A DNA stretch of 64,000 nt from Aeromonas veronii (lineage in GTDB: Bacteria; Pseudomonadota; Gammaproteobacteria; Enterobacterales; Aeromonadaceae). Positions 45,680 to 53,505 of this stretch are shown here, piece after piece. The number at the start of each line of letters is the position of its first letter. Within the stretch, counting starts at the first letter, position 1. The stretch is taken from contig NZ_CP157875.1 of the NCBI RefSeq assembly GCF_040215105.1, positions 4,386,501 to 4,450,500 of the forward strand, given 5' to 3'. Both the position numbers and the translations under genes were made by a program. The notes below the pieces were generated by a model, which saw only the letters and a list, made by a program, of their open reading frames with translations, made no database searches and had not been told where the DNA came from.

Positions 45680-46326
45680 GCTTCCGCTCCGTGCATCACC
45701 TGATCGAACATCACGCAGCAAGGATTCTCCAGCCGGTAGAGGATGGCGGGGCGTTGCTTGCCGGTGCGCTTGCGGCCGGTATCCACCAGCACGTCGGCCC
45801 GGTGGATCCGCTTGCGAAAGGCCGCCGTGTTCATGGGCGTCTGCAGGATGATTTCGAAGGCACGCTGCACCTCGGAGAGGGTGAACTCGCTCCCCAGCAG
45901 TTGCAGCGGCAGGGTGCTGTAGCGGCTCTTGATCCGCAGTCGCTCCACCCCCTTGGCGATGAGCTGGACATGGTCGAAGGCGAGACCCAGCCCCGGCAGG
46001 GCAGAGAGCGGGTGCCAGCGACCACGCACCACTTCCACCTCGGGCTCCACCAGGCACAGATAAACCAGGGTGGTGGACCAGCCACGGGGATCCCGCTCCA
46101 GATTGCCGAGGGTGCAGACCTGCTCGCTGTAGCAGAGCCCCAGCCCCCACTCCGTCAGCAGACGGTGGAGAGCGGCATCCAGATCCCGGTCACGGGTCTC
46201 GTCGATGCGCAAGGCCGGCAGTTGCCAGCATTGGGCAAAGGGGGGGCGATCGCGGGTCTCGAGGAGCAGTTCCAACCGCTCATCGTTCAGCCGCAGCACC
46301 ACCATATCAAGACTCATTCTCGGCAT
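45676..46326 (-). CDS. nrtR: NrtR-like Nudix transcriptional regulator of NAD metabolism
   Basis: 216 residues: an N-terminal Nudix-fold domain (about 1-135) followed by a winged helix (about 145-216) with GSEFTLSEVQRAFEIILQTPMNTAAFRKRI and GKQRPAILYRL. The Nudix box is degenerate (TRDRDLDAALHRLLTEWGLGL lacks the REUxEExGU acids), as in NrtR proteins that bind ADP-ribose as a ligand and repress NAD synthesis. It diverges from pncA-pncB across a 21-bp palindrome, matching the expected regulon. Start 46326 or ATG 46317. Confidence 0.85.
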   Translation of the reverse strand: MPRMSLDMVVLRLNDERLELLLETRDRPPFAQCWQLPALRIDETRDRDLDAALHRLLTEWGLGLCYSEQVCTLGNLERDPRGWSTTLVYLCLVEPEVEVVRGRWHPLSALPGLGLAFDHVQLIAKGVERLRIKSRYSTLPLQLLGSEFTLSEVQRAFEIILQTPMNTAAFRKRIHRADVLVDTGRKRTGKQRPAILYRLENPCCVMFDQVMHGAEA

Positions 46327-46364
46327 CTCGGTCGACCTGCTCGCCTTCTAATAATGTTTGGTAG

Positions 46365-46385
46365 ATAATATCACAAGAATATTAT
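46365..46385. promoter_or_regulatory. Putative NrtR operator
   Basis: ATAATAT-CACAAGA-ATATTAT is a perfect 7-7-7 inverted repeat in the 74-bp nrtR-pncA gap. It overlaps the likely pncA -10 (TATTAT 46380-46385, with a TTTGGT -35 17 nt upstream). Length and position fit an autoregulated NrtR site. Confidence 0.65.
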
Positions 46386-46400
46386 GTGCAGGAGCCACCC

Positions 46401-47036
46401 ATGGGAATCGTCGCCAGCCTGGATATTGATGCGCAGAAGGGCTTCACCCCCCTCTGCCCGAACGAACTGCCCGTCGCGGGCGGGGATGAGATCGTGGCTG
46501 CGCTCAACGCCCAGGCGGCCCTCGCCAGCCTGAGAGTCGGCAGCAAGGATGCCCATCCCCGCAATGCGGCCTGGGTCGTGACCGACCCCGCCAGCATGTT
46601 GCTGCCCCTGGATCTGCCCAACGCCGATCTCACCTGGCCGGCCCACTGCGTGCCGGGCACCCCGGGCTTCGAACTGCTGGAGGGCCTGCCCGCCCCCATC
46701 GACTACGACTTCTTCGTCTGGAAGGGGGTCGAGCCGGATCTGCATCCCTACGGTGCCTGCTTCCACGATCTGGCGGAGCGTCGCAGCACCGGGCTCATCG
46801 AATTCCTGCAGGCGCGCGGCGTCGATACCCTGCTGGTGGGCGGTCTGGCCACCGATTACTGCGTCAAGACCAGCGTGTTGCAACTGCGCCGGGCCGGTTT
46901 CAGGGTCATCGTTCACCTCGATGCCTGTCGCGGCATCGCCCCCGAGACGATAGCCCAGGCCCGCACCCAGATGACTGAGGCTGGCGCCGAACTGGCCCAG
47001 ACCCTGACCGATGTACAACAGCTGCTGGATGCCTGA
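46401..47036 (+). CDS. pncA: Nicotinamidase PncA
   Basis: 211-residue isochorismatase-fold amidohydrolase converting nicotinamide to nicotinate. The catalytic triad is Asp in SLDIDAQKGF, Lys in FFVWKGVEPD and Cys in GLATDYCVKTS; metal ligands are in SKDAHPRNAAW and WPAHCVPGTPGFEL. ATG 46401 has AGGAG 6 nt upstream. It is first in an operon with pncB. Confidence 0.92.
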   Translation: MGIVASLDIDAQKGFTPLCPNELPVAGGDEIVAALNAQAALASLRVGSKDAHPRNAAWVVTDPASMLLPLDLPNADLTWPAHCVPGTPGFELLEGLPAPIDYDFFVWKGVEPDLHPYGACFHDLAERRSTGLIEFLQARGVDTLLVGGLATDYCVKTSVLQLRRAGFRVIVHLDACRGIAPETIAQARTQMTEAGAELAQTLTDVQQLLDA

Positions 47037-47037
47037 T

Positions 47038-47136
47038 ATGTCTCCCATCCTCACCCGTCTCGTCGACACCGACGCCCGTGAGCTACCCATGCAGCAGGGG
47101 AACGATGCCGTTCGCTCCCGCCTGCGAGGAGCCTGA
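47038..47136 (+). pseudogene. 32-codon ORF between pncA and pncB, decayed copy of the pncB 5' end
   Basis: Begins MSPILTRLVDTDARELPMQQ against MPPILNSLLDTDAYKLHMQQ in pncB, then diverges. The junction GCCTGATATG occurs at 47031 and again at 47131, exactly 100 bp apart. The pncA stop and this ORF's start, and this ORF's stop and the pncB start, are therefore arranged identically. It may be translated by reinitiation. Confidence 0.82.
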
Positions 47137-47137
47137 T

Positions 47138-48316
47138 ATGCCTCCCATCCTCAACAGTCTGCTCGACACCGATGCCTACAAGCTGCACATGCAGCAGGCG
47201 GTGTTCCATCGTTATCCCGATGCCGAGGTGGTGGCCGAATTCCACAGCCGCAACGAAGAAGACTTGCTCCCCATGATGGGGGAGATCGAAGAGCAACTGC
47301 ACCTGGCCGGCTCATTGCGACTGACCAGGCCGGAACTCAACTTCCTCGCCGAGCGCCCCTTCTTCACCGCCGATTACCTGGATCACCTGCGCCGCAAGCC
47401 GCTGGATGCATCATTATTGCGGGTGTTCGAGCAAGATGGCCGCATCAACGTTCGCGTAGAAGGCTCCTGGCAGGACGTTATCCTGTGGGAGATCCCCGTC
47501 CTCGCCATCATCAGCGAGATGCGCAACCGCTTCCGCTATCCCCAGTTCGGGGTGAGCCAGGCCCTCACCCGGCTGGATCAGAAGATCGACAAGCTGGAGC
47601 GGGACCTGAGCCCCGAGGAGATGCAGGAGTTCAACCTCATCGACTTTGGCACCCGTCGCCGCTTCTCCCACGCCGTGCAGGATGCCGTGGTGGGCCGCCT
47701 CAAGGAGCGCCTGCCGGCGTTTCGCGGCACCAGCAACTACCAGCTGGCCCAGAAGTACAACCTGCCCGCGGTGGGCACCCAGGCCCACGAGTGGTTCCAG
47801 GCCCATCAGCAGCTCGGTTTCCCGCTGGAGCACAGCCAGCGCGCCGCCCTCACCAGCTGGCTCGACGAATTCACCAACCACCTCGGCATCGCCCTGACCG
47901 ACTGCATCACCATGGATGCCTTCCTGCGGGACTTCGACTTCGAGCTGGCCAGCCGCTATCAGGGGCTGCGCCACGACTCCGGCGACCCCGTGGTGTGGGG
48001 GGAAAAGGCCATCAGCCACTACCAGCGCCTCGGCATCGATCCCACCGAGAAGACGCTGGTGTTCTCCGACGGCCTCAATCTGGACAAAGCCGTGGAGCTG
48101 CTGCGCCACTTCCGCGGCCGCATCAACACCAGCTTCGGCATCGGCACCAAGCTCACCTGCGATCTGCCCGGCGTCAGCCCCATGAACATCGTGTTCAAGC
48201 TGATGGAGTGCAACGGCGGCCCGGTCGCCAAGATCTCCGACAGCCCGGGCAAGACCCTGTGCCGGGATGCGGACTTCATCCGCAACCTCAAGCAGGCCTT
48301 CCACATCGGGGTCTGA
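47138..48316 (+). CDS. pncB: Nicotinate phosphoribosyltransferase PncB
   Basis: 392 residues (E. coli 400); makes nicotinate mononucleotide from nicotinate and PRPP. LLDTDAYKLHMQQAVFHRYPD opens the family fold; NLIDFGTRRRFSHAVQDAVV and the phosphohistidine region GLRHDSGDPVVWGEKAI are clear, and the C-terminus has KLTCDLPG and MECNGGPVAKISDSPGKT. ATG 47138 follows GAGGAG. With pncA it completes nicotinamide-to-NaMN salvage. Confidence 0.95.
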   Translation: MPPILNSLLDTDAYKLHMQQAVFHRYPDAEVVAEFHSRNEEDLLPMMGEIEEQLHLAGSLRLTRPELNFLAERPFFTADYLDHLRRKPLDASLLRVFEQDGRINVRVEGSWQDVILWEIPVLAIISEMRNRFRYPQFGVSQALTRLDQKIDKLERDLSPEEMQEFNLIDFGTRRRFSHAVQDAVVGRLKERLPAFRGTSNYQLAQKYNLPAVGTQAHEWFQAHQQLGFPLEHSQRAALTSWLDEFTNHLGIALTDCITMDAFLRDFDFELASRYQGLRHDSGDPVVWGEKAISHYQRLGIDPTEKTLVFSDGLNLDKAVELLRHFRGRINTSFGIGTKLTCDLPGVSPMNIVFKLMECNGGPVAKISDSPGKTLCRDADFIRNLKQAFHIGV

Positions 48317-48378
48317 GCAATTTTGCGGCCCGCCGCTTGCGCATCGGGCCGACAGCCCCCTACCATAACCCCCATCCC

Positions 48379-48408
48379 AGGCCCGACAGCATGTCGGGCC
48401 TTTCTCTT
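48379..48408 (+). terminator. Terminator after pncB
   Basis: Stem AGGCCCGACA/TGTCGGGCCT, loop GCA, followed by TTCTCTTG. Confidence 0.85.
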
Positions 48409-48433
48409 GTCCCCTTTGCAGAAGGATTTGTTC

Positions 48434-49291
48434 ATGCGCCGTCACTGGATTGTTGCCCTCACCACCCTGTTTGCCAGCCTGCTGGGCAGTCAGGCGGCCC
48501 TGGCCGCCGAGCCGCTTCGCGTCTCCGCCATTCCCGATGAGGCCCCCACCGAATTGCAGCGCAAATTCGCCCCTCTCGGGGAGTACCTGGCCGAGAAGAC
48601 TGGCCGCGAGGTCGTGTTCGTGCCGGTCAATGACTACGCCGCCGTGGTCGAGGCACTGGCCGCCGGCAAGCTGGACATGGCCTGGCTGGGGGGCTTCACC
48701 TATGTGCAGGCACACCGCCGGGCCGACAAGGTGGTTCCCCTGGTGCAGCGTCAGGAGGATGCCCAGTTCACCTCCAAGTTCATCGCCAATGCAGGCAGCG
48801 GCATCCAGACCCTGGCCGACACCAAGGGTCATGACTTCGCCTTCGGCTCCCCCTCCTCCACCTCGGGTCACCTGATGCCGCGCCACTTCCTGGCCGAACA
48901 GGGCATCAATCCGGACCGTGACTTCACCCATGTCGCCTACTCCGGTGCCCACGACGCCACCGTCGCCTGGGTCGCCTCCGGAAAGGTGCCGGCCGGTGTG
49001 CTCAACGCCTCGGTCTGGGAGAAACTGGTCGAAGAGGGCAAGGTCGATACCAGCAAGGTCAAGGTGATCTGGACCACGCCGACCTACTTTGACTACAACT
49101 GGACGGTGCGCGGCGATCTGGATCCGGCGCTGCAGGCTCAGCTCAAGCAAGCCTTCCTCAGCCTGGACCCGGCCATCCCGGCCCAGGCCGAGATCCTCAA
49201 GCTGCAGCGGGCCAGCCGTTTCATCGAGACCAAACCCGAGAACTATCAGGGCATCGAAGCGGCTGCCACCCAGGCCGGTCTGCTGAAGTGA
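48434..49291 (+). CDS. phnD: PhnD-family ABC transporter substrate-binding protein
   Basis: 285-residue periplasmic binding protein with a signal peptide (cut after AALA-AEPL). PhnD-like motifs are LRVSAIPDEAPTELQRKFAPLGEYL, FVPVNDYAAVVEAL, MAWLGGFTYV, FGSPSSTSGHLMPRHFL and DATVAWVASGKVPAG. The last motifs fit oxyanion-type ligands. The family includes phosphonate binders but also proteins annotated as putative selenate binders, which this sequence resembles at SAIPDE and NAGSGI. Ligand is unproven. Overlaps phnC by 4 nt. Confidence 0.85.
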   Translation: MRRHWIVALTTLFASLLGSQAALAAEPLRVSAIPDEAPTELQRKFAPLGEYLAEKTGREVVFVPVNDYAAVVEALAAGKLDMAWLGGFTYVQAHRRADKVVPLVQRQEDAQFTSKFIANAGSGIQTLADTKGHDFAFGSPSSTSGHLMPRHFLAEQGINPDRDFTHVAYSGAHDATVAWVASGKVPAGVLNASVWEKLVEEGKVDTSKVKVIWTTPTYFDYNWTVRGDLDPALQAQLKQAFLSLDPAIPAQAEILKLQRASRFIETKPENYQGIEAAATQAGLLK

Positions 49292-50049
49292 CCGCCGTGA
49301 CGCTGGCCGGCGCCGGACTGACGCTCGGCCAGAGCCGCATCCTGCACCCGCTGGATCTGCATGTCGAGGCGGGAGAGACGGTCGCCATCATAGGGCCGAG
49401 CGGGGCCGGCAAGACCAGCCTGCTGCGACTCATCGGCACCGAACTGCGGGCCCAGGGAAGGTTGACGCTGTGGGGCCAGGATCCCTGGGCCCTCTCCACC
49501 GGTGCCCGCCAGCGCTTGCGCAGCCGGATCGGCATGGTCTGGCAACAGCCGCCACTCCCCGCCGCCCAATCCGTCATGACGGCGGTGCTGGCGGGCCGGC
49601 TCGGCCAGTGGTCCCTCGGCCGGGCGCTCTGCTCGCTGCTGCGTCCCTGTGATCCCGCCGGAGTCCTGGCCGAACTCCAGCGCCTGGGTCTGGCCGACAA
49701 GGGGCAACAACGTTGCGGCGAACTCTCCGGCGGCCAGTTGCAACGGGTCGGCATCGCCCGGGTGCTCTATCAGCAGCCGGACTTGATCCTGGCGGACGAA
49801 CCCGTGTCTGCCCTCGATCCCGTGCTCGCCAGGAGCAGTCTGGAGGCCCTGCTGCACCAAGCCGGTGCCCGGGGCAGCACCCTGATTGCAAACCTGCATG
49901 CAGTCGAGCTGGCCCTCGGCCTGTTCCCCCGCATCATCGGCCTGCGCCAGGGCCGCATCCAGTTCGACTGCCCCGCCAGCGAGGTCAACCAGACCATGCT
50001 GACCGCCCTCTACGCCGGTGACGACGAGGCGAGTGCATGCCTGCGCTGA
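49288..50049 (+). CDS. phnC: PhnC-family ABC transporter ATPase
   Basis: 253-residue ATPase with Walker A GPSGAGKTSL (about 36-45), Q-loop MVWQQPPLP, signature ELSGGQLQRVGIARVL, Walker B LILADEPVSALDP and switch His in IANLHAVELAL. The start is GTG 49288 inside the phnD stop (GTGA), and it overlaps phnE by 13 nt, so all three subunits are coupled. Confidence 0.9.
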   Translation: MTAVTLAGAGLTLGQSRILHPLDLHVEAGETVAIIGPSGAGKTSLLRLIGTELRAQGRLTLWGQDPWALSTGARQRLRSRIGMVWQQPPLPAAQSVMTAVLAGRLGQWSLGRALCSLLRPCDPAGVLAELQRLGLADKGQQRCGELSGGQLQRVGIARVLYQQPDLILADEPVSALDPVLARSSLEALLHQAGARGSTLIANLHAVELALGLFPRIIGLRQGRIQFDCPASEVNQTMLTALYAGDDEASACLR

Positions 50050-51578
50050 GCCGCTGGCGTCACCCCCTGCCCTGGTTGCTGACACTGGTCGGGCTCAGTC
50101 TCTGGCAGCAAGGCCAGGGCTGGATCGGCCTGTTCGATGGCCAGAGCTGGCGGCAGATGGGCAACTTCCTCGCCACCAGCTGGCCCCCCCGGCTGGATGC
50201 AGACTTCCTCCTGCTGACTCTGAGGGCCGCCCTGGAGAGCCTGGCCGTGGCCACCCTCGGACTCTTTGGCGCCCTGCTGCTCGGCATTCCATTCGCCCTG
50301 CTGGGCTCCCGTGCCCTGTCGCTGGCAGAATTGGGCCCGATACCCAGCCCGCTGCGCACGGCCTTGCGTGCATTCTCACGCCTGGTCGCTATCCTGCTGC
50401 GCAGCCTGCCTGAGCTCATCTGGGCACTGCTGTTCGTGCGCCTGTCCGGCCTGGGGCCGCTGGCGGCCATCCTGGCCATCGCCGTCAGCTATGGCGGCAT
50501 GCTGGCCAAGGTCTACAACGAGATCATGGAGAACGGCGCCCTGCAACCGGCCAGAGCCTTGCTGCTCAGCGGCAGCGGCCGCCTGCAGGCGCTCTGGTAC
50601 GGCGTGCTGCCCGCGGTACGTCAAGAGCTGCTCTCCTACACCGTCTATCGCTGGGAGTGCGCCCTGCGCGCCTCCGTCATCATGGGGTTCGTCGGCGCAG
50701 GCGGGCTCGGCCAGCAGCTCGAGCTATCCTTGCGCATGTTCGCAGGTCCGGAAGTGGCGACCCTGCTGCTGGCCTTCATCCTGCTGGTCACTTTGGCCGA
50801 CGGCCTCAGCGCCTGGCTGCGGCAGAGCCGCTTCCCCGGTCTGTTGCTGCTGACCTGCCTGGGGCTGGCCGGCGTCATGGCGCTGGGGCTGCTGGACTGG
50901 CGCATGCTGAGTTTCTCCTCCACCGGGCTTGGGCAGTTCATCGCTGAGTTTTTCACCCCGGACTGGTCCTGGCCCTTCCTGCGCCTGGTCGCTGGTGGCC
51001 TGCTCGATACGGTGCAGATGGCCGTTCTGAGTACCCTGTTCAGCGCCTTGCTGGCACTGCCTCTGGCGGTGCTGGCTCGCCACTGCTGGCCGCTGCGGCT
51101 GTTGTTCAACCTGCTGCGCTCCGTGCCCGAGCTTATCTTTGCCAGCATCCTGGTCATCGCCGTCGGGCTCGGCCCGGTGGCGGGCATACTGGCGCTCACC
51201 CTGCACACCACGGGCGTGCTGGCCAGGTTGTTCGTGGAAACCCTGGAAAATGCCGAGCAAGCCCCCCGGCTCGCCCTGCAACTGGCCGGAGCCGGGCGGA
51301 TCGCCAGCTTCTGGTACGGGCTCTTCCCCCTGGTCGCACGCCAGTGGCTGGCCTACAGCCTCTATCGCGGCGAAATGAACCTGAGGGCCGCCACCATCTT
51401 GGGGGTAGTGGGCGCCGGCGGCCTTGGGCAGCAGCTCTATGTCTCCCTGAGCCTGTTCCGCTACGACCAGGCCGCCACCCTGCTGCTGGCCATATTGCTG
51501 CTGGTCTGGCTGGCGGAGGCCATCAGCCGCCGCACCCGCCTGCCGCGGGCCAGCTCCCCGCGCGACTGCCAGATCTGA
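50037..51578 (+). CDS. phnE: Double-length PhnE-type ABC permease (two fused permease units)
   Basis: 513-residue membrane protein, about twice the usual PhnE. Two homologous halves each carry a permease core: ILLRSLPELIWALLFVR / NLLRSVPELIFASILVI, YNEIMENGALQPARALLLSGSG / FVETLENAEQAPRLALQLAGAG, and YRWECALRASVIMGFVGAGGLGQQLELSL / YRGEMNLRAATILGVVGAGGLGQQLYVSL. The fusion would supply both halves of the channel as one chain. A strong terminator follows. Confidence 0.9.
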   Translation: MPALSRWRHPLPWLLTLVGLSLWQQGQGWIGLFDGQSWRQMGNFLATSWPPRLDADFLLLTLRAALESLAVATLGLFGALLLGIPFALLGSRALSLAELGPIPSPLRTALRAFSRLVAILLRSLPELIWALLFVRLSGLGPLAAILAIAVSYGGMLAKVYNEIMENGALQPARALLLSGSGRLQALWYGVLPAVRQELLSYTVYRWECALRASVIMGFVGAGGLGQQLELSLRMFAGPEVATLLLAFILLVTLADGLSAWLRQSRFPGLLLLTCLGLAGVMALGLLDWRMLSFSSTGLGQFIAEFFTPDWSWPFLRLVAGGLLDTVQMAVLSTLFSALLALPLAVLARHCWPLRLLFNLLRSVPELIFASILVIAVGLGPVAGILALTLHTTGVLARLFVETLENAEQAPRLALQLAGAGRIASFWYGLFPLVARQWLAYSLYRGEMNLRAATILGVVGAGGLGQQLYVSLSLFRYDQAATLLLAILLLVWLAEAISRRTRLPRASSPRDCQI

Positions 51579-51605
51579 GCCTCCGGATGGCGATGCGCCA
51601 TCAAA

Positions 51606-51641
51606 CAAAAAGCCCGCCGGTTCGCACCGGCGGGCTTTTTT
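51606..51641. terminator. Bidirectional terminator between phnE and dsbA
   Basis: 10-bp stem AGCCCGCCGG/CCGGCGGGCT, 6-nt loop, flanked by A5 and T6. Confidence 0.93.
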
Positions 51642-51658
51642 CATGGATTCAGCCTGGG

Positions 51659-52267
51659 TCAGTCTTTCTTGGCCAGCAGGAACTTCACTAGCTGGTTGAA
51701 CTGTTCCTGGGAAGTGATGGATTCAATCTTCACCATGTACTTGCCGTTGACCAGGAAGGCCGGCACACCGCGCACGTTGTAGGTCTCGGTGTTGCGATCG
51801 AACTGGGAAACCATGCCGGAAACGGCAAAGCTGTCGACGGCGCCGTCAAACTCCTCGGCCGCGACACCGTTGTCCACGAAGATCTGTTTCACATCGGCAC
51901 GGCTCTGCGGGATCTGACGCTGGACGTGGATCTTGTCGAAGATGGCCGGGGTCAGCTTGCCTTCAACGTTTAGCAAGTTGGCAACCGCGTAGGCACGCTG
52001 CATCTCCGGGCCCATCTCGCGGCCGAGGAAAGCCACCGGGCTTTTCTTCATCGGCACGCCTTCCGGCAGGCTCTTGGCCAGATCTTCGGCGATTGGTTCA
52101 AACTTGGCGCAGTGCGGGCAGAAGTAGGAGAAGAACTCCAGCACTTCTGGCTGAGCGCTGCCAGTCTGGGTCACCACGTCATAGTTGACGCCTTCCTTGA
52201 ATTGCGGGGCGGCGTGAACCATGGGGATCATCAGCATGGCAGCGAGGAAAAATAGTACTTTTTTCAT
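51659..52267 (-). CDS. dsbA: Periplasmic thiol:disulfide oxidase DsbA
   Basis: 202-residue exported thioredoxin-fold protein. The signal peptide (MKKVLFFLAAMLMIPMVHA) is cut before APQF. The active site CPHC is in FFSYFCPHCAKFEP and the cis-Pro in VRGVPAFLVNGKYM. It introduces disulfides into exported proteins. srkA lies upstream on the same strand, as in E. coli. Confidence 0.96.
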   Translation of the reverse strand: MKKVLFFLAAMLMIPMVHAAPQFKEGVNYDVVTQTGSAQPEVLEFFSYFCPHCAKFEPIAEDLAKSLPEGVPMKKSPVAFLGREMGPEMQRAYAVANLLNVEGKLTPAIFDKIHVQRQIPQSRADVKQIFVDNGVAAEEFDGAVDSFAVSGMVSQFDRNTETYNVRGVPAFLVNGKYMVKIESITSQEQFNQLVKFLLAKKD

Positions 52268-52409
52268 GACGTTTCCTGTTAAGGGATCACAGTGAGGCAC
52301 GCCCGGCGAACCGAAGCAGTCCAAGCCTATTGCGTCACCCCTTCGCCGTCAATGGCAAAGGCGCGATGGCGGAGTGCTCCTCCCCGCCCGCAGGAAAAGC
52401 CCCCACCCC

Positions 52410-53387
52410 TTACCAGTTCGGCATCAGGCTGAGGGGCGGAGCCTTCAGAGCTTCTAGCTGATCGTGCAGGGTCGCTATCTGCTGGCGCCAGTAGTGATCG
52501 CTGTTGAACCAGGGGAAGTGACGAGGAAAGGCCGGATCTTCCCAGCGCCGCGCAAGCCAGGCCATGTAGTGAACGATGCGCATGGCGCGCAGGGGCTCTA
52601 TCAGCGCCAGCTCCCGCGAGTCGAACTCCATGAACTCCTCATAGCCCGCCAGCAGGGTATCGAGCTGGATCTGCTGCTCGTTGCGATCCCCGGAGAGCAG
52701 CATCCACAGATCCTGAACGGCGGGGCCGGTGCGGCAGTCATCGAGATCCACGAACAGGGGGCCGTCGCGCCACAGGATGTTGCCGGGGTGGCAATCCCCG
52801 TGCAGGGAGATCTGGGCCACCTCCAGGGTCATGGCGTCACACACATGGTGGATCAGCTCGTCCAGCACCCCGTAGAACTGCTTGGCCAGTCCGCTCGGCA
52901 CCCACTCTCCGGCGGCCAGCAGCTGGCGCGGTTCGTGCAGCATGGTTTCTACATCCAGCCTGACCCTGTGGTGGAAGGGACGGCTGGCCCCGATCCGGTG
53001 AATACGGCCGAGATAGCGACCCACCCACTCCAGCTGATCCAGGTTGTCCACCTCGAACTGGCGACCACCGACGCTCTGCCAGATGGCAAAGGCGTAGCCC
53101 TGATGCTCCAGCAGGGTCTCACCGGCGAAGGCGAGCGGCGCCGCCACCGGGATCTCCTCGTCGTTGAGACAGGCGGCGAAGCCGTGCTCCTCCAGGATCT
53201 GGGCCCTGTCCCAGCGACCGGGACGGTAGAACTTCACCACGTAGCGGCGGCGATCCTCATCCTGAAACTGGTAAACCCGGTTCTCGTAGCTGTTGAGCTC
53301 GATGAGGCCGGAATCGATGCGCAGGCCGCTGAGATCGATGGCATCCATGATGAGGTCGGGATTGAGATCGGAATAGTTGAAACGCAT
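52410..53387 (-). CDS. srkA: Stress response kinase A
   Basis: 325-residue APH-fold protein kinase. LNSYENRVYQFQDEDRRRYVVKFYRPGRW near the start carries the ATP-binding Lys. The catalytic loop is LHGDCHPGNILW, the metal Asp is in LFVDLDDCRTGPAVQDLWMLLSGD, and PLRAMRIVHYMAWL closes the fold. Close to E. coli SrkA (YihE), which counters MazF-linked death under stress. ATG 53387 is preferred over ATG 53399 because GGTGGA precedes it. Confidence 0.93.
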   Translation of the reverse strand: MRFNYSDLNPDLIMDAIDLSGLRIDSGLIELNSYENRVYQFQDEDRRRYVVKFYRPGRWDRAQILEEHGFAACLNDEEIPVAAPLAFAGETLLEHQGYAFAIWQSVGGRQFEVDNLDQLEWVGRYLGRIHRIGASRPFHHRVRLDVETMLHEPRQLLAAGEWVPSGLAKQFYGVLDELIHHVCDAMTLEVAQISLHGDCHPGNILWRDGPLFVDLDDCRTGPAVQDLWMLLSGDRNEQQIQLDTLLAGYEEFMEFDSRELALIEPLRAMRIVHYMAWLARRWEDPAFPRHFPWFNSDHYWRQQIATLHDQLEALKAPPLSLMPNW

Positions 53388-53401
53388 GTCATCCACCATG
53401 A

Positions 53402-53424
53402 GAAAGGGGCGCTGTTGCGCCCCA
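53402..53424 (-). terminator. Hairpin/terminator between ccoG and srkA
   Basis: Stem GGGGCGC/GCGCCCC, loop of four, followed by TTTCT on the minus strand. A second imperfect hairpin (CAAGGGTGGGCC / GGCCACCCTTG) lies at 53443-53470, nearer the ccoG stop. Confidence 0.65.
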
Positions 53425-53505
53425 TACTATCACCACTCATCACAAGGGTGGGCCTAATCGGCCACCCTTGCTCCCATCAGATGTCAGCCTGCCCCGGACC
53501 CGGCA

